Shown piece by piece: positions 63,067 through 64,000 of a stretch of 64,000 nucleotides of DNA. Within the stretch, counting starts at the first letter, position 1; the number at the start of each line of letters is the position of its first letter. A model generated the notes under the pieces. That model saw nothing but the letters and a program-made list of their open reading frames with translations, did not search any database and was not told the DNA's origin. The stretch is from Enterococcus saigonensis (GTDB taxonomy: Bacteria; Bacillota; Bacilli; Lactobacillales; Enterococcaceae), in assembly GCF_011397115.1 (NCBI RefSeq), contig NZ_AP022822.1:1223001-1287000 (forward strand), in the 5' to 3' direction. Made by a program: the position numbers and the translations under genes.

Positions 63067-64000
63067 GTGACAAAAGTTTGGCAGCAGCACCTACAAATGG
63101 AAATGATGAAAAAAATTGGAGTTGTTTTGCTCTCAGGCGTAATTGCTGCTGTAGCACTAAACTTCTTTTTAATCCCAGCGCAAGTTTTAGCTGCAGGGAT
63201 GAACGGGGTCGCACAAATTGTGGTTTCTTTAGGACAGCAATATTTAGGTATTACTTTTGATACGGGGATTTTTATTTTCTTATTAAATGTACCGATTTTT
63301 ATTGTTGGCTTTTTGAAATTAGGTAAAGCTGCGACATTTTGGAGTTTTATGAATGTTATTAGTGTTTCCTTATTTACTATTATTGTTCCACAAGGAGAAG
63401 TAACCAATAATATCTTGATGAATGCCATTGTCGGTGGTGTGTTATTGGGCGTTGGTGGCGGTCTGTCTTTAAAATTTGGTTTTACTACCGGTGGTTTAGA
63501 TATCGTTTCGCTTATCTTATCCAATACTACGGGTAAAACTGTTGGCAACTTTATGTTGTTGTTAAATGGGATTATTGTGTTAATTGCAGGCTTCATTTTT
63601 AACTGGGAAAGTGCTTTATATACGATTATTTCTATTTATGCCATGAGCCACGTTGTAGATGCAATTCATACGAGTCATCAAAAAGTTACTGCCTTTATTA
63701 TCACGACAAAGCCAAATGAAGTCGGACAAAATATTTCTGAACATATTTTTCGTGGGATGACGTTATTACCCTCTATGGGGGGGTACTCTGGAGTAGAGGG
63801 TAAGATGATTATGATGGTGGTCACGCGTTATGAAGTTTATGATTTAGAACAAGCAATTTTAGAAGTGGATGAAAATGCTTTTGTTGATTTTGTACCCACG
63901 CAGTCCATTATTGGACGCTTTGCGAGTGAAGACGATCAACGGACATTTAAGGCAACGGGAGTCTTTCCTGAAATTAAAATGACAAAGAAAAAAAGTCACA
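63067..64000 (+). CDS. YitT family (DUF161/DUF2179) membrane protein, 3' end cut by window
   Basis: The frame is open to the window edge (about 311 residues seen). Five to six membrane helices are followed by a soluble DUF2179 domain (about 215-295, KVTAFIITTKPNEVGQNISE and MMVVTRYEV). Family signature: NFFLIPAQVLAAGMNGVAQI and GFTTGGLDIVSLILS. Function unknown. GTG 63067 is used, with AAAAGGAG upstream; the ATG at 63097-63105 region is an alternative. Confidence 0.88.
   Translation, partial: MTKVWQQHLQMEMMKKIGVVLLSGVIAAVALNFFLIPAQVLAAGMNGVAQIVVSLGQQYLGITFDTGIFIFLLNVPIFIVGFLKLGKAATFWSFMNVISVSLFTIIVPQGEVTNNILMNAIVGGVLLGVGGGLSLKFGFTTGGLDIVSLILSNTTGKTVGNFMLLLNGIIVLIAGFIFNWESALYTIISIYAMSHVVDAIHTSHQKVTAFIITTKPNEVGQNISEHIFRGMTLLPSMGGYSGVEGKMIMMVVTRYEVYDLEQAILEVDENAFVDFVPTQSIIGRFASEDDQRTFKATGVFPEIKMTKKKSH

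Overview
The window reads as a low-GC Gram-positive chromosome of the Enterococcaceae type. The evidence is gene content and order: a yqeG-yqeH-yhbY-nadD-yqeK-rsfS-yqeM block, rimP-nusA-ylxR-ylxQ-infB-rbfA-truB-ribF, comEA-comEB-comEC-holA with rpsT convergent, a threonine T-box before thrS, strong AGGAGG ribosome sites and frequent TTG/GTG starts. A CLC-F type channel and a pyruvate:ferredoxin oxidoreductase cluster suggest an Enterococcus or close relative outside the E. faecalis core. No species can be fixed from sequence reading alone.

Layout. 1-1080: tail of an AgrC-like sensor kinase and a LytTR response regulator. 1079-5301: a compact, relatively GC-rich integrative element (125-aa protein, Rep_trans initiator/relaxase, small HTH/excisionase-like protein, XRE repressor, tyrosine integrase) lying against the 3' end of a tRNA-Gly. 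5557-12024: ribosome assembly, NAD and tRNA modification genes. 12100-21700: mixed genes: a frameshifted DUF805 gene, DUF998 protein, glpK, HelD-type helicase, ANT(6)-like adenylyltransferase, a P1B metal ATPase and a tautomerase. 21690-32235: thrS and the nusA-infB translation superoperon. 32496-38791: a flavodoxin, NfnA-like, NfnB-like and PFOR cluster. 38854-40684: a fluoride riboswitch controlling a CLC-F channel gene and a 113-aa unknown. 40792-45196: a lactate/hydroxyacid dehydrogenase, a gene-poor stretch with small ORFs, a LysM-3D cell wall protein, and two DUF1538 membrane proteins with a PII-like protein. 45277-49852: MATE efflux, phosphoglycerate mutase, ACT and DUF711 proteins, HAD phosphatase. 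49953-56562: competence uptake genes, holA, rpsT, Pit phosphate transporter with its DUF47 partner. 56741-64000: uppP, phosphatase and MBL hydrolases, a frameshifted B3/4-domain gene, an orphan holin, a nuclease-helicase fusion and a YitT protein cut by the window end.

How the parts work together. The most coherent functional units are (i) the anaerobic electron module, in which pyruvate oxidation by PFOR would reduce the flavodoxin and NfnAB would pass those electrons to NADP+; (ii) the fluoride sensing and export unit; (iii) the translationally coupled DUF1538-DUF1538-PII operon, the best candidate here for a little-described transport system; and (iv) the integrative element, with a visible divergent promoter/operator switch and phased repeats next to the integrase. 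Glycerol kinase stands without glpO or glpF and lacks the histidine that HPr phosphorylates in enterococcal homologues. Two genes carry single-base frameshifts and rsfS appears to start at AUA; these should be checked against reads.
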